From NCBI GenBank assembly GCA_001275005.1, contig JWZX01001817.1, positions 1-16,794 on the forward strand: a DNA stretch of 16,794 bases. Direction: 5' to 3'. The DNA comes from Chrysochromulina tobinii. Taxonomy: Eukaryota > Haptophyta > Prymnesiales > Chrysochromulinaceae. The notes below the pieces were generated by a model. It saw nothing but the letters and a program-made list of their open reading frames with translations. It had not been told where the DNA came from and did not search any database. Position 1 is the first letter of the stretch; every line of letters begins with the position of its first letter. Shown here in pieces: positions 1-9,500 of the stretch. The translations under genes were made by a program, and so were the position numbers.

Positions 1-3000
1 CGATCTACGCGGCACGTGCCTGTGCGGCACCACCCTCGACGCCGCCACCGGCTACACGCTCGAAGGCATCGGCGTCCTCTGCACGGCCCTCGCCCACCCC
101 CACTGCGCGCTCGAGCACCTCGAGCTGAGTGAGAATGCCATCCGAGCCGATCGCGAGGAGCAAGCGCCCTCAACACTGCCGCTCCCGCTCTACAAGATTG
201 GGAAGACGGACGTGGAGCGACTGGCCGCTCTGCACCCGGACGTGCGGCTCGCGATGCTGAGATCGCTCGACTACCCCGCTCTCTTCCGCGAGGCGGCGCA
301 ACGCAAGGGGCTCGTGCTCCCGTCGCTCGAGTCCCTCGCGAGCATGGAGGCCAAGTCGCTGATCGAGCTGTGGAACAGTGCCCTCCGAGCCGAGGCAGAG
401 CTCGAGGCGCCGTCCCGAGCGCTCGACTCGGCGTCGGCACGCGCAGAGGCGCCCATCGCCACCGAGGGCGGGCACCCTCTCTCTCTGAGCAGCGCCCTCG
501 CGGACGAGGTCGCGCAACGTGTGGTCGTGCACGCGCAGCGGGGTGGGCTGCCGGGCGGCGAGATTGGTCCCGACGACATCGAGTTCCTGCGACAGGCGCT
601 CTCGTCCACACACCTTCCCGCCGAGCTACAGCACTCCGAGCTCAACCACCGGCACGAGCGGTACGAGAGGGGGTACCCGTACCTGGCGGCCAGCGAGCGC
701 CACACGAGCCTGATGGCCAAACACCTCACGCCGGAGCTCTACGACGAGCTCAAAGATCAGCGCACGGCGACCGGCATCACGATTGATGACGTCATCAGGC
801 CGGGTGTGCGGCTGCCCGACCACCCCATCGGAGCGCTTGCAGCCGAGTCCGAGTGCTACGAGACCTTCCCGGCGCTCTTCGACGTGCTCGTACACGATTG
901 GCATGGCTGGCACCGCTCCCAATCGCCATCCCACAAGTCCGACATCGACGCGACCAAACTTGAGATCCCCAGCGGCTGGCACCAAGCGGCCTCCACCTGC
1001 CTGCGCGGCATCCGCATCGACGTCCGTCGCAACTTCGTCGGCTGGATGTTCACCCCTTCCCTCAACGTGACCGGCCGCGCGGGGGTCGAGCGCGCCAGCC
1101 AGGCCTTCTTCGAGCAGCTGAGCGAAGAGCATGTGGGCAAGTACCACCCGCTCGTCTCGATCGACGAGCCGACGCGCACACGGCTGCGCGCCGAGGAGAT
1201 CTATTTTGAGACTCCTGATCTGAGGATCCTCCAGGCGGGCGCCGGCGCGGCGCCCTGCTCGAGCAGCCTCGCCGAATGGGACGTGCACCGCGGCGTGTAC
1301 CGGAGCACCTCGGGCCAGTTTGCGGTCATGGTGAACGAGGAGGACCACCTTCGCATGATTGTGCGCCGGGAGGATGGCGACTTGCTCGAAGGGTTCCACT
1401 CGCTCTGCAGCGCGCTCGGCGCCCTCGATCGCTCGCACGCCGCCACGGCCGGTATCGCCGTGAGCCCGCGCCGCGGCGCGCTCACCGTCTCGCCTGCCAA
1501 CTTAGGCACAGGCATGCGTGTAACACTCACGCTCCACCTGCCACATTTGGGTCGCGACCCCACCGCCCTCGAGGCCATCTCCTCGCAGCTGCTTCGTCAG
1601 GCGGCGGGCACCGACGCGCTCGTGAAGCGCTCAACTCGACGCGACGACCGTGGAGACACGGTTGGCTCTTGGGAGGTGAGCACCAAGGCTTCCGTCGGGG
1701 CGTCCGAGGTGCAGCTGGTGCAGGGCTGCATCTATCTGACCACACGGCTAGCTGAGCTCGACGCGCGGCTCGCGAGCGGCCTGTCGCTCTTGCAAGCAAT
1801 GACACCGCCGCCGCCTGCGCCTGCCGCCCCCATCCAGCTCGCTGCCGCGGTGCATCGGAGCCCTGCTCTGCAGACGCTCTGCCTCTCCGGCCGCCCCCTA
1901 CGCGTGCGCGACTGGGTCGGCGGCAGCGATCACTTGGTCGTAGCTGGCCTTCTGCCAAGCCAGGACGCACTGCTGCTTGCCCACCTCCTCCGCCAGCACA
2001 CCCGACTACGTTCCCTCGACGTGTCTCATTGCCGGTTGACAAGTGCCATCTCACTTGAGCTCGTGCATGCCCTCGGCGCGAGCCTTCTCGCCACCTGCCC
2101 GCCCCTCCTCACCGACCTTCGACTCGCCGGCAACCGGCTGCGCACCGCGGGGGCTCTCGCGCTCATCGACGTCCTTGTGGCCAGCCGCTGCCCCCTCGCG
2201 CTGCTCGACCTCTCGAGCACGGAGCTGTGCGGAGGCACGATGGCGCTTCCGAGGCTCTTCGGCGACCTTCGCGCCTCAACGGCTAAAGTGGGCGATGAGG
2301 GGCATTCGGCCACGTACGCACGCGGCCAAAGTTGGAACGGCCTGGATTGCATCCGGAGTGCCTGGATTGCATGCTGCTGAGTGCCTGGATCGCATGCTGC
2401 TGAGTGCCTCCCCATGCATGCAGGCTCACATCCGATGGGATGTGCTCCGTCGGGCCTCTGATGGAGCGTGGGTCGGGCTCCTACCACGCCGAGCTCCTCG
2501 TCAAGCAAGCGACCGACGCCGACGGGGCGTACGTGGGGATAGTCACGCCACTCGCCAAGCTCTCCTCGTACCCGGGCGCAGATGCGCATAGCATTGGGTG
2601 GCGTGCCAAGGGCGGCTTGCGCCATAAGCATGGCTCGACCGTCGAGGCCGAGTCGCTGGCGTGGGGGCAGGGCGATCGAGTCGGGCTGCGCCTCGACACC
2701 GACCAATGCACCCTCACACTCTATCGCAACGGCGAGGCGCTCACGACGCAGCACATGCTGCCGGTGTGTTTCGGGGAGGGAGGCGCCCCCTCGGCGTGCC
2801 TCTGACGCCCCCTCGGCGTGCCTCTGACGCCCCCTCGGCGTGCCTCTGACGAAACCTCGGAATGCCTCTGACGAAACCTCGGAATGCCTCTGACGAAACC
2901 TCGGAATGCCTCTGACGACACCTCTGGTTGCCTCCCTCATCAGGTGAGCTTCGGGGAGGCGGGCGCGCGCTTCTGCATCGGCCGGTACTACGGCACGGTC

Positions 3001-5673
3001 GAAATGTTGTGCGTGTCCATGTCGCGCATTGGTGGCTCACAATCCATCGACTTCACGGCGCTGGCCGCGCTGTGCACAAACCGACTCCCGCCCAGCAGCC
3101 TGCGCGTACTCCGCCTGAGCGGCAACCAGCTCGCGGGCATCGACGCGGTCGGAGGGGGCGAGCGCAAGGAGGCGGGCGTGAACGAGATCCTCGAGATGCT
3201 CCAGTCGGGAGATTGCGAGCTCGATGAGCTCGACCTGTCGATGAACATGCTCTCGACGGACGATGCCCAGGCGCTGCTACAGGCCTCGATGGAACCGTCG
3301 GCCGGTCGCCGGTGCTCCGTTCGCCAGCTGCGCATCAACCAATGGGCCGTCCCGGTGGAGCTGCTCGTCCAGGAGGAGCTCCACGTGCTCGACTTGAGCC
3401 GTCAGAAGATCGGCCCGCCCGATGCGGAATTACTCGCGGCCACGCTGCTCACGCGCCGCCGGCTGCAGCCGACGTGCCTCAACCTGAGCGGCAACGCGCT
3501 TGGGACGGAGGGCGCCTTGGCCATCGTACGGGCTATCGTCAAGCGCGCGAGTGGCAACTGGCGAGTGCCGCTACGCGAGCTGCATCTAGCCAATGTCAAG
3601 CTGCGTGCGGAAGGCGCGGCGTTGCTACTGAGGGAGCTGCAGCACTTGCCATCGCTCGTGCTGCTCGACTTGAGCTCCAATCCGCTCCTGAGCAAGGTCA
3701 GCCCTTCGCGCGGATCGCCTCTGATTGCCACTGCCGCACTCACCTCTCGTTGCCTCCCTCATCAGGCCGACTCGCGCGAGAGCCCGAGCGGGGCAGACAA
3801 CCCAGCGGAGCCCTCCGAGGGCGCGAGCCGCCTCGTCTACATGGAGGCTCTGGAGGCTCTCCGTGAGCTGCTGAGCATCAGCGGCCTCGCCCTGCGCGTC
3901 TTGCGCCTCTCCAACTGCCAGCTGTGCACCGCCGATGCCCTCGAGAAGTTGAGCCCCCACAACGGCAACCGCGTAGACGTGCGCAGCATCGAGGCCGTCG
4001 CGAGTGCGCTGCGGGAGTGCAAGTGCCCGCTGACCGAAGTGCGGCTGGGTGCCAACCGGATCCGTGATGTCGAGTCCGCGACGCTCCTCTCCGCCGTGGG
4101 CGAGAACAGCTGCCTCTCCCGCGTGCAGCTCGGGCTCGAGTGCAACGCGCTGACGGCCGAGGGGCTGGCCGGGCTGCGTGCCCAGCTGCGCGGATACTCA
4201 GTCGCAAGCAGCTGGACGGCCGCGGGCGCCGCCGCGGGCGCCTCTTCGACGGCCGGGCAGCCTCACGGCGTCGTCATCGACGGGCGCTTCCAACAGCCGC
4301 GTTGCCTCTTGATCAGCGATCTGTCCAAGGGGTGGGGCGAGCACGGGCGCGTCGCCGCGATCCTTCCGCTTCAGGGCAGAGGCGGCTCTGGCGGCGCGCT
4401 GGCGGGCGACGTCGCTCTCTTCTTGGCCGCCACGGGCGGCGACCTGTTCCGAATGGGCATCTCCCTCGAGGAGGAGATGCACCGGTACGAGGGCCACGAT
4501 GACGACGTCACGTGCGTCGCCATGAGAGGCGAGATGACGATCTCGGGCGGAGCGGACCGCGCGGTGCGGCTCTGGCGCTCGCGCACGGCGTCCGGCGTCG
4601 AGAATAGTCTTGGGCAGCCTCATGCCTCGGGCCCCTCTAATGACGAACCCTCCGAAGACGAGGATGCCGACGGAGCCGAAGGTTCGTCATTCAAAGGCTC
4701 GTCATTCAAAGGCTCGGCCACGGAGCGAGCCGAAGGCGGGCGGCTGGCGGGCTTGCTCGGCGCGGATGGGCTGATCTCGTTGCGATCTCGATCCGAGCCC
4801 ACTTGCGTCGCGACCCTTGAGGGGGTTCACGTCGGCAGCATCACGTGCGTGCTTGCGACTGACTCTCTGATCTTCTCCGCCTCGACCGATGGCACCGTCG
4901 CCGTGTGGGATCTGGCGGCGGCGGTGGCCGGTGATGAGCCCGCTCTCCTCGCCCACATGGTCGACCACACCGACAAGGTCACAGCCCTCGCGCTCGCCTT
5001 TGGCGCCCTCTTCACCGGCAGCGCCGATAAGCTCGTCAAGCGGTGGGCGCTTCCTGCGAGCGCTGGCGGCCGTCCGATGGGCAGTAGTAGCCTGATTAGG
5101 AAGGCCGACGATTGGAGCTGCACGCTCGGCTGGCGCGCGCACGACGCGCCAGTCGCGTGCCTGGCCGCCACCGAGACGCTCGGCCTTCTCTGCTCCGGCT
5201 CAGAGGACGGCCGGCTACGCCTGTGGCAGCTCGTGCAGCCTCGAGACGCCACGAGCGCCGTGTCGGGCGGAGCCTTGGAGGGCCGTGTCCATGCCACGGC
5301 CGAGACCGAAGCGGTCCTGATCGCGACGCTCTGCGGCACGGTGCCCCCCAAGCCGCTGCGCACGCTCTGCATCGAGCCGACACGCGGAGAGGTGCTCTGC
5401 GCCGGCGCGAGCGACGGCGCCTTGTGCGTGTGGCACCTCCGGTCGCACATGCTCCTGCACACGCTGCGCGCCCACGTTGGAAATGCGGTGCGCGCGATCT
5501 GCTTTGGTGCCAGCGGCTCCCTCTATGTGGCTGGCAGCGACTCGCGCGTAGTCGTCTGGAGCTTCAGTATGGACGAAGAGGAGGTCACCAGAGTGACCGC
5601 AGGCCCGAACCTCATGGACGACATGGCACGCGCCGATTGGCCAGTAGAGATAGTACAAGAGGGATGTAGATAA
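1..5673 (+). CDS. LRR - guanidino kinase-like - LRR - SPRY - LRR - WD40 giant protein (5' partial)
   Basis: The frame is open from base 2, so the true start lies outside the window. Proposed exons are 2-2313, 2424-2763, 2944-3696 and 3766-5673 (stop TAA), giving about 1770 visible residues. Domains in order: an LRR (LEHLELSENAI, near 112-155); a phosphagen kinase-like domain (674-1787); RI-type LRRs (1984-2270); a B30.2/SPRY domain across the first two introns (about 2288-3010); more RI-type LRRs (3100-4200, for example LNLSGNAL and LRVLRLS); then about six WD40 repeats (4490-5570, with endings such as AVRLWRS, VAVWDL, LRLWQL and VVVWSF). Exons 1 and 2 are in different frames; splicing 2313 to 2424 restores a typical SPRY opening (SATLTSDGMCSVG). 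LRR, SPRY and WD40 all bind protein partners, so this is probably a large cytosolic scaffold. No signal peptide or membrane segment is visible. It could be two genes if splicing differs from this model. Domain calls are firm; exon boundaries are inferred from phase and consensus. Confidence 0.8.
674..1787 (+). other. Guanidino (phosphagen) kinase-like domain inside the LRR/SPRY/WD40 gene
   Basis: This segment aligns along its length with the creatine/arginine kinase fold. The N-terminal part has SLMAKHLTPELYDEL, then GITIDDVIRPGV and a DHP motif, as in the family's helical domain. The C-terminal part has WDVHRGVY, the hallmark VNEEDHLR (1331-1354), the NLGTGMR loop and a SEVQLVQ segment. Known family members transfer phosphate between ATP and creatine, arginine or related guanidines. 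Two family positions differ here. The reactive Cys before PSNLGTG is Ser (codon 1490-1492, SPANLGTG). The first Arg of the SxRVRxGR nucleotide-binding motif is Cys (STCLRGIR). The usual GTxGxxT substrate loop is also poorly kept. It may be a weak enzyme or a pseudokinase used for binding. The match is from recalled family motifs, not a search. Confidence 0.85.
2314..2423 (+). other. Predicted intron 1 of the LRR/GK/SPRY/WD40 gene
   Basis: The upstream frame hits a stop at 2378-2380, and the SPRY domain continues in another frame. Donor GTACGC at 2314 and acceptor CATGCAG ending at 2423 give a phase-2 junction that rebuilds the SPRY opening. The intron is 110 bp and contains three imperfect 20-23 bp tandem units. 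The donor is not a strong consensus; GT at 2288 was considered but gives the wrong phase. Confidence 0.6.
2340..2405 (+). repeat. 20-23 bp tandem repeat in intron 1
   Basis: Three units beginning GCCTGGAT[TC]GCAT lie at 2340-2359, 2360-2382 and 2383-2405. The last two differ by one base. The remnant GCCTCC continues into the acceptor. Confidence 0.9.
2764..2943 (+). other. Predicted intron 2, a 22-bp minisatellite intron
   Basis: Donor GTGTGT follows codon CCG, and acceptor CCTCATCAG ends at 2943. The intron is 180 bp, phase 0, and contains in-frame stops. Splicing joins HMLP to VSFGEAGARF and completes the SPRY domain. Nearly the whole interior is a 22-bp tandem array. The first 24 bases of the intron and of the next exon resemble each other (19 of 24 identical), so a boundary duplication is visible. 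Confidence 0.75.
2797..2943 (+). repeat. 22-bp tandem repeat, six units plus a partial
   Basis: Units start at 2797, 2819, 2841, 2863, 2885 and 2907, with a partial unit at 2929. Each begins TGCCTCTGACG. Units 1-2 continue CCCCCTCGGCG and units 3-5 continue AAACCTCGGAA, so two unit subtypes amplified in blocks. The last partial unit becomes the intron acceptor. Confidence 0.95.
3697..3765 (+). other. Predicted intron 3 (69 bp), related to intron 2
   Basis: The segment is a multiple of three without a stop, so it could also be translated. It is called an intron because its last 25 bases match the 3' end of intron 2 at 24 positions, including TTGCCTCCCTCATCAG. It also repeats an upstream CGGA..GCCTCTGA block. 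The donor would be GTCAGC after AAG, phase 0. Removing it joins NPLLSK to ADSRESPS. Confidence 0.55.
4490..5570 (+). other. WD40 repeat region
   Basis: Six WD-type repeats can be read at about 4493-4580, 4832-4915, 4972-5052, 5140-5230, 5357-5440 and 5470-5565. Each has a GxxxxVxCV-like strand, an SGxxDGxVxxW strand and a terminal W-[DQHS]-[LF] or equivalent. A degenerate seventh blade may lie at 4330-4480 (ALFLAATGGDLFRMGI). Between repeats 1 and 2 sits a disordered acidic linker carrying a duplicated SSFKG motif. A beta-propeller binding platform is the normal reading. Confidence 0.8.
4681..4713 (+). repeat. 15-bp coding repeat (SSFKG x2)
   Basis: Two copies of GGCTCGTCATTCAAA-type units encode GSSFKGSSFKGS in the acidic linker between WD40 repeats. 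A similar SFKGGSFK repeat occurs in the polycystin gene on the other strand. Confidence 0.85.
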
Positions 5674-6511
5674 CAGGAGTCGAGTTCTAGTAGTCCATGA
5701 CTGAACGCGTCCCCAAGAAGCAAAATTTTCGGCGCCACAACACATCTCTCATTGGATTCATGGCGCTCTTTTCTACTCTGCCGACGCTCGTCGCGAAGCA
5801 CGGCACCTGGTCGAACACGCAGCTTGGCTTGGTTTAAGCGTCTCACGCGTCAGCGCCCGCCGGCTTAACAATGTTTACCCAAGGGTGAAGGGGGTGGTGT
5901 GGGGCCCGCTAGGCCGGGCCTCACCTCTCGTCTCAGCTCTCGTCACATTCTCACACGCTCTCATCTCCCCCTCGCCTGACGCGGACCTAAACGCGGACCT
6001 CCTTGCCTCGGAACGCGCCTGCTCCGTCTCGTAGCCGCGTAGCAGCACCCCTCTCGGAGCGCCCCACTCACCGCCCTGCTTGTCGCACCCACATCGCGCG
6101 GAGGGTCGGACCCAGTCACAGCAGTCACACGCGCTCTCCCAGAACCTACTCGCATGCCGACATGTGGCAAGCACACCATCCTGCTCACTCACACACACGA
6201 CAGACTCGCACTCCCCCCCCCCCCGTAGCACGCTCATCTTCCCGGACCTCGCATGCATGTGACAAGCACACATGCTCCGATCCCCGTTCGATCCGTCCAA
6301 CTCCTGCACTCGCACTCGGGACTCTACGCCCGGGCAGCGGCACGGTCATTTGCAAATCCCCAAAGGTTGCCCCTTCTCTGTAAGCGCCCCGTCTCAGAGC
6401 AGCACCCCCCTCTCGAAGCGCCACTCACCCCCCTCTCGGTACCCTCTCGGAGCGCCCCCCTCTCGGAACGCGCCTGCCCTCTCGGAGCAGCACACCCTTT
6501 CGGAGCGCCAC
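5674..6511. other. Convergent intergenic region, no gene seen
   Basis: This lies between the stop of the WD40 gene and the stop of the polycystin gene. Open frames here encode only low-complexity peptides rich in Arg, Ser, His and Pro, without recognisable domains. It holds the 3' UTRs of both genes, a run of 12 C at 6213-6224, CA-rich patches (6188-6200) and scattered copies of a CTCTCGGAGCGCC motif. I saw no RNA gene. Confidence 0.6.
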
Positions 6512-6514
6512 TCA
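6003..6514. repeat. Degenerate CCCTCTCGGAGCGCC repeats
   Basis: Variants of CTCTCGGAGCGCC or CTCGGAACGCGCCTGC occur near 6006, 6051, 6409, 6433, 6444, 6460, 6479 and 6499. They are densest at 6391-6511, directly abutting the polycystin stop codon. The spacing is irregular, unlike the intronic minisatellites. Confidence 0.75.
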
Positions 6515-9500
6515 AATCGAGAAAACTTCTTGATTTTGACTCACGAGCACGTTGGGTGGTCTCTTTCCGTTGAGGGCGTGCTCCTTGATGGTTGGGCAGG
6601 AAATGCTCCTTCCCAGGACGTGATCTCTGCTGCCGTGCCCGTGGTGCCTCCGAGATTCACTCCGAGATTCATCGGCTGGCCCGGTAAACACTGCTGAAGC
6701 AGCAGCAGCGGCGGTGGCGGCGGTGGATGCATCTCCGGCGACTGCTGCCCGTCGAAGCACTACGTGCGAGCCGGCGGGGGGGGAGACTCTCGTCGTCTCC
6801 GAGATCTGGTCTGGTGAGTCCGAGATTGGCATCGCGGAGATTGGTGATTCTCCAGGAGGTTTCACTGGACCAGGAGGTCTACCAGGAGGTCTGGTCTGGT
6901 CGGACGTCGTGCACGAGGTATCTGCTCTGGCCTCCTTCCGAGATTCTCCTCCCACCTGCCGTGCGGTGATCACCTTGACGGAACTCATCCACGAAATGTC
7001 CTCCCCGGCGCCCGTGCTCGTCTGCCGTCTCCGTGGGACGCTCTCCTCCGCCTTCTTCTCGTGCATCTCGAGCTTCAGCAACAGTCGCTCGACGCGCGCG
7101 AGGGTCTCGACACTGCCGCGTGGGCTCGGGTTGCTACCCTGCAGGGACTGCGAGGTACTAGTCTTGAAGGACCCACCCTTGAAGGACCCTCCGTTGAAGG
7201 AGTCTGTCATAAGGTCGTTCACTTTTTCGTTCAGACCAAGCACGCGTGCCTCGAGGCGGTCGATCTGATCCTTCTGCTCCTCGATCACAGACATCAAAGT
7301 GCCCTTCAGTTGCGTGTCCGCGAAGGATTTGTCATGAGTGAGAGCGAATCTCCTGAGTATTGGAACTCGCGAGTTCTTCATGCAATTTACGATCGCCCGG
7401 TGGGCCTCGTAGAGGATGCCGTACTCTGGTGGCAGCCTCTCGCCTTTCTTTTCAGCCTCTTTGCGCGCGTTGAGCTGGTCGTCACGCAAGTTGGCCTGCG
7501 CCTCGCCGAGCATCGCGAGGAACATGGAGAGCAAGATAAAGATCGCACAGAAGAGGTAGGACAGGTAGAGGACTGTGTTTTTGTCTGCCAGGGCACAAGG
7601 TTCGACCCAACACCAACACTCTGATCAAGCATCAACAGCAGCGGTAATGGGCCATCAGTTTGTAATCAGTTTGTGGTGGGGGGAGGGAGCTGCCTGGTCG
7701 TGGGGTAGGGCCGGGCGGGCGCAAAAGTGGTCCGCTGAGGGCGAGAGCTGGCGACGCACAATTGGGGGAGTTGGAGATGACCTCGGTCATGTCGAAGTCG
7801 CCGAAGAGGGCGCGCCCGAGAGTGATGAAGGCAGTGTACTGCGTGGAGAACTCTTTCATGCCCGTGCCGAGCTGGATGAAGAGCATGTTGGAGAATGCGA
7901 AGAGCGACACAGCAAAGACGATTACAAAGAAGATCATATCTGGAAGTGCCTTCTTGAGTACCGTGGGCGTCAAGCCCATTCTGGGCACGAGGATCGCCGA
8001 GATTTTCATGATCTTGAGCAGCTGCAGGCAGACGCACAGCGCGAGGACAAACTTGAGCTCACGTACCAGGTCCACCAGCACATGGTCGTCGAGGAAGCCA
8101 ATCGTGTTGCAGATCTCTCCGCAGTCCGGGTTGCGCGCGTGCGCGAGGTATTGCCTTGCGATCGCGAAGACATCGAAGAAAATTACGTACACCGCCCAGT
8201 CCATGCAGTTCCACATATCAAACAAGTAGCTGCGAAGAGACGCGGGCGGGCCTCACAGGCATCGGCAAGGCAGGTCGTTGAAGCATGGGTGTAGGGTGGC
8301 AGAAGGGGCTGGGGCACGAAGGTGCTGGGGGCGGCAGCAACTAGGAGTTATCATAACCCCTCTTCATGCATGGCGGCCGCGGCGCACCGGCCGATGTCGC
8401 TCATCTCAATTAACTCGATCGCAGAGAAGTAGATGGTGAATGCAAGGCCGATGTACATCAGGTACTCAGTCTCATCCAGAGCTGAATCACTCGAGACACG
8501 CGTCATGGTGTCAAAGGACGGCAGCACCCCGCCTGTCGAGGTGAACTCAAACATCAGCCGAGCGGTGGAGCGTACGCCCACATGATTCGAAGCGAGCAGC
8601 AGCCGAATTTCGAGCATCCGTGTCGCCGGATCCACGTACTGCGCGCGCTTCATATCGTTCCAGAACTCGACGATCGCGCCACGCACGATGCCTGTGGTCC
8701 GGTTGTTGTTATTGGGATCGTTCGGGTCACACAGCTGGTGCACGTGCGCAGCATCCCACGAGAGCCGTACGCAGAAGTAGCGAGGCACTCTCTCGAGAGC
8801 GTCGCCGCGCATGACGCGGTGCTCCTTGAAATCTCGAACACAAGGGCCGGAGATCGCGCTTCCACGTACGCAAAGCTCGCCCCGCTCGTCTGGCAAGTAC
8901 TCCTCCGAGAAGAAGGGGATGACGAATGAGGCGAAGCCGTCGCCATTGAAATCGCGATGGCTTGAGGGTGCTGCCGAGCTGATGATAGGGGCCGAACCCA
9001 TCTCCACCGCCGAGCGCCAGAGGAATGGATAGCTCAGGGGTGCATTGCCTTCGTGAGTCCAATTATATCCAAACGGCGCCGTGTCATCCCTGTACCCGAC
9101 CCGTCCCATCTCCGGAAAGCATCGGCGGAAAATGCAGCTTTTTTCGCTCGTTGGCGCGGCGCGTATCTGCAGAATGCGCAAGCCGTCCGTCCAGTCGAAT
9201 TGATTCATGCGGTCGACGACCTCCGCCACCGTCGGAGGAGTCCCTCCGCCACCGGTACCTAGGGGACCCTCACCATCAGGCAGAAAGTCGTTGTTGCAAA
9301 AGGGGCTCCCGGGTCGGTTCAAGTCGGTCGTCGCCGCCATGTCCGCCGACTGGAAGCGGCCGCCCTCATCCTGCTGCTGTGAGCACTCAGGGCCGAGGTT
9401 GCCGAGCAGGCCAGGCCACAGCACCGCATTGCCCCATTGCCAGATGTCCGCGGGGCGGCGGATGTTGACGTAGCGATTGAGATCGCCGTCGAAAACGTTG

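Larger units (their letters stand above)
2424..3012 (+). other. B30.2/SPRY domain, split by intron 2
   Basis: After splicing, the segment reads as a SPRY domain. It opens with SDGMCSVG and the GSGSYHAELLV strand, followed by YVGIVTP, the SIGWRAKGG block, GDRVGLRLDTDQCTLTLYRN, and finally PVSFGEAGARFCIGRYYG. These correspond to the family's G-x-x-Y-x-E-V, G-V-G, W-x-x-x-G, GDxVGxxLD-xxxxTLxFxxNG and closing beta-strand blocks. SPRY domains bind short peptides or protein surfaces. The 3' end of the domain is encoded after the intron at 2764-2943. Confidence 0.75.

Noticed and set aside
370-786. Plus-strand frame overlapping the guanidino kinase-like region
   Set aside because: It is an Arg-rich frame shift of the real coding frame, typical of GC-rich DNA.
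2026-2940. Minus-strand open frame of 304 codons with an RHSEVSSEAFRGF repeat
   Set aside because: It is antisense to the LRR/SPRY exons, and its repeat is just the 22-bp intronic array read on the other strand.
2797-2943. Tandem 22-bp units considered as a CRISPR array
   Set aside because: The repeats are head-to-tail without unique spacers, and the context is a spliced eukaryotic gene.
5875-6383. Overlapping open frames on both strands in the convergent gap
   Set aside because: The peptides are low-complexity (Arg/Ser/His/Pro) and change with the repeats; no conserved motif and no splice partner.
7575-8294. Plus-strand open frame of 239 codons
   Set aside because: It is antisense to polycystin transmembrane exons 3-4, which have clear family homology; it is composition-driven.
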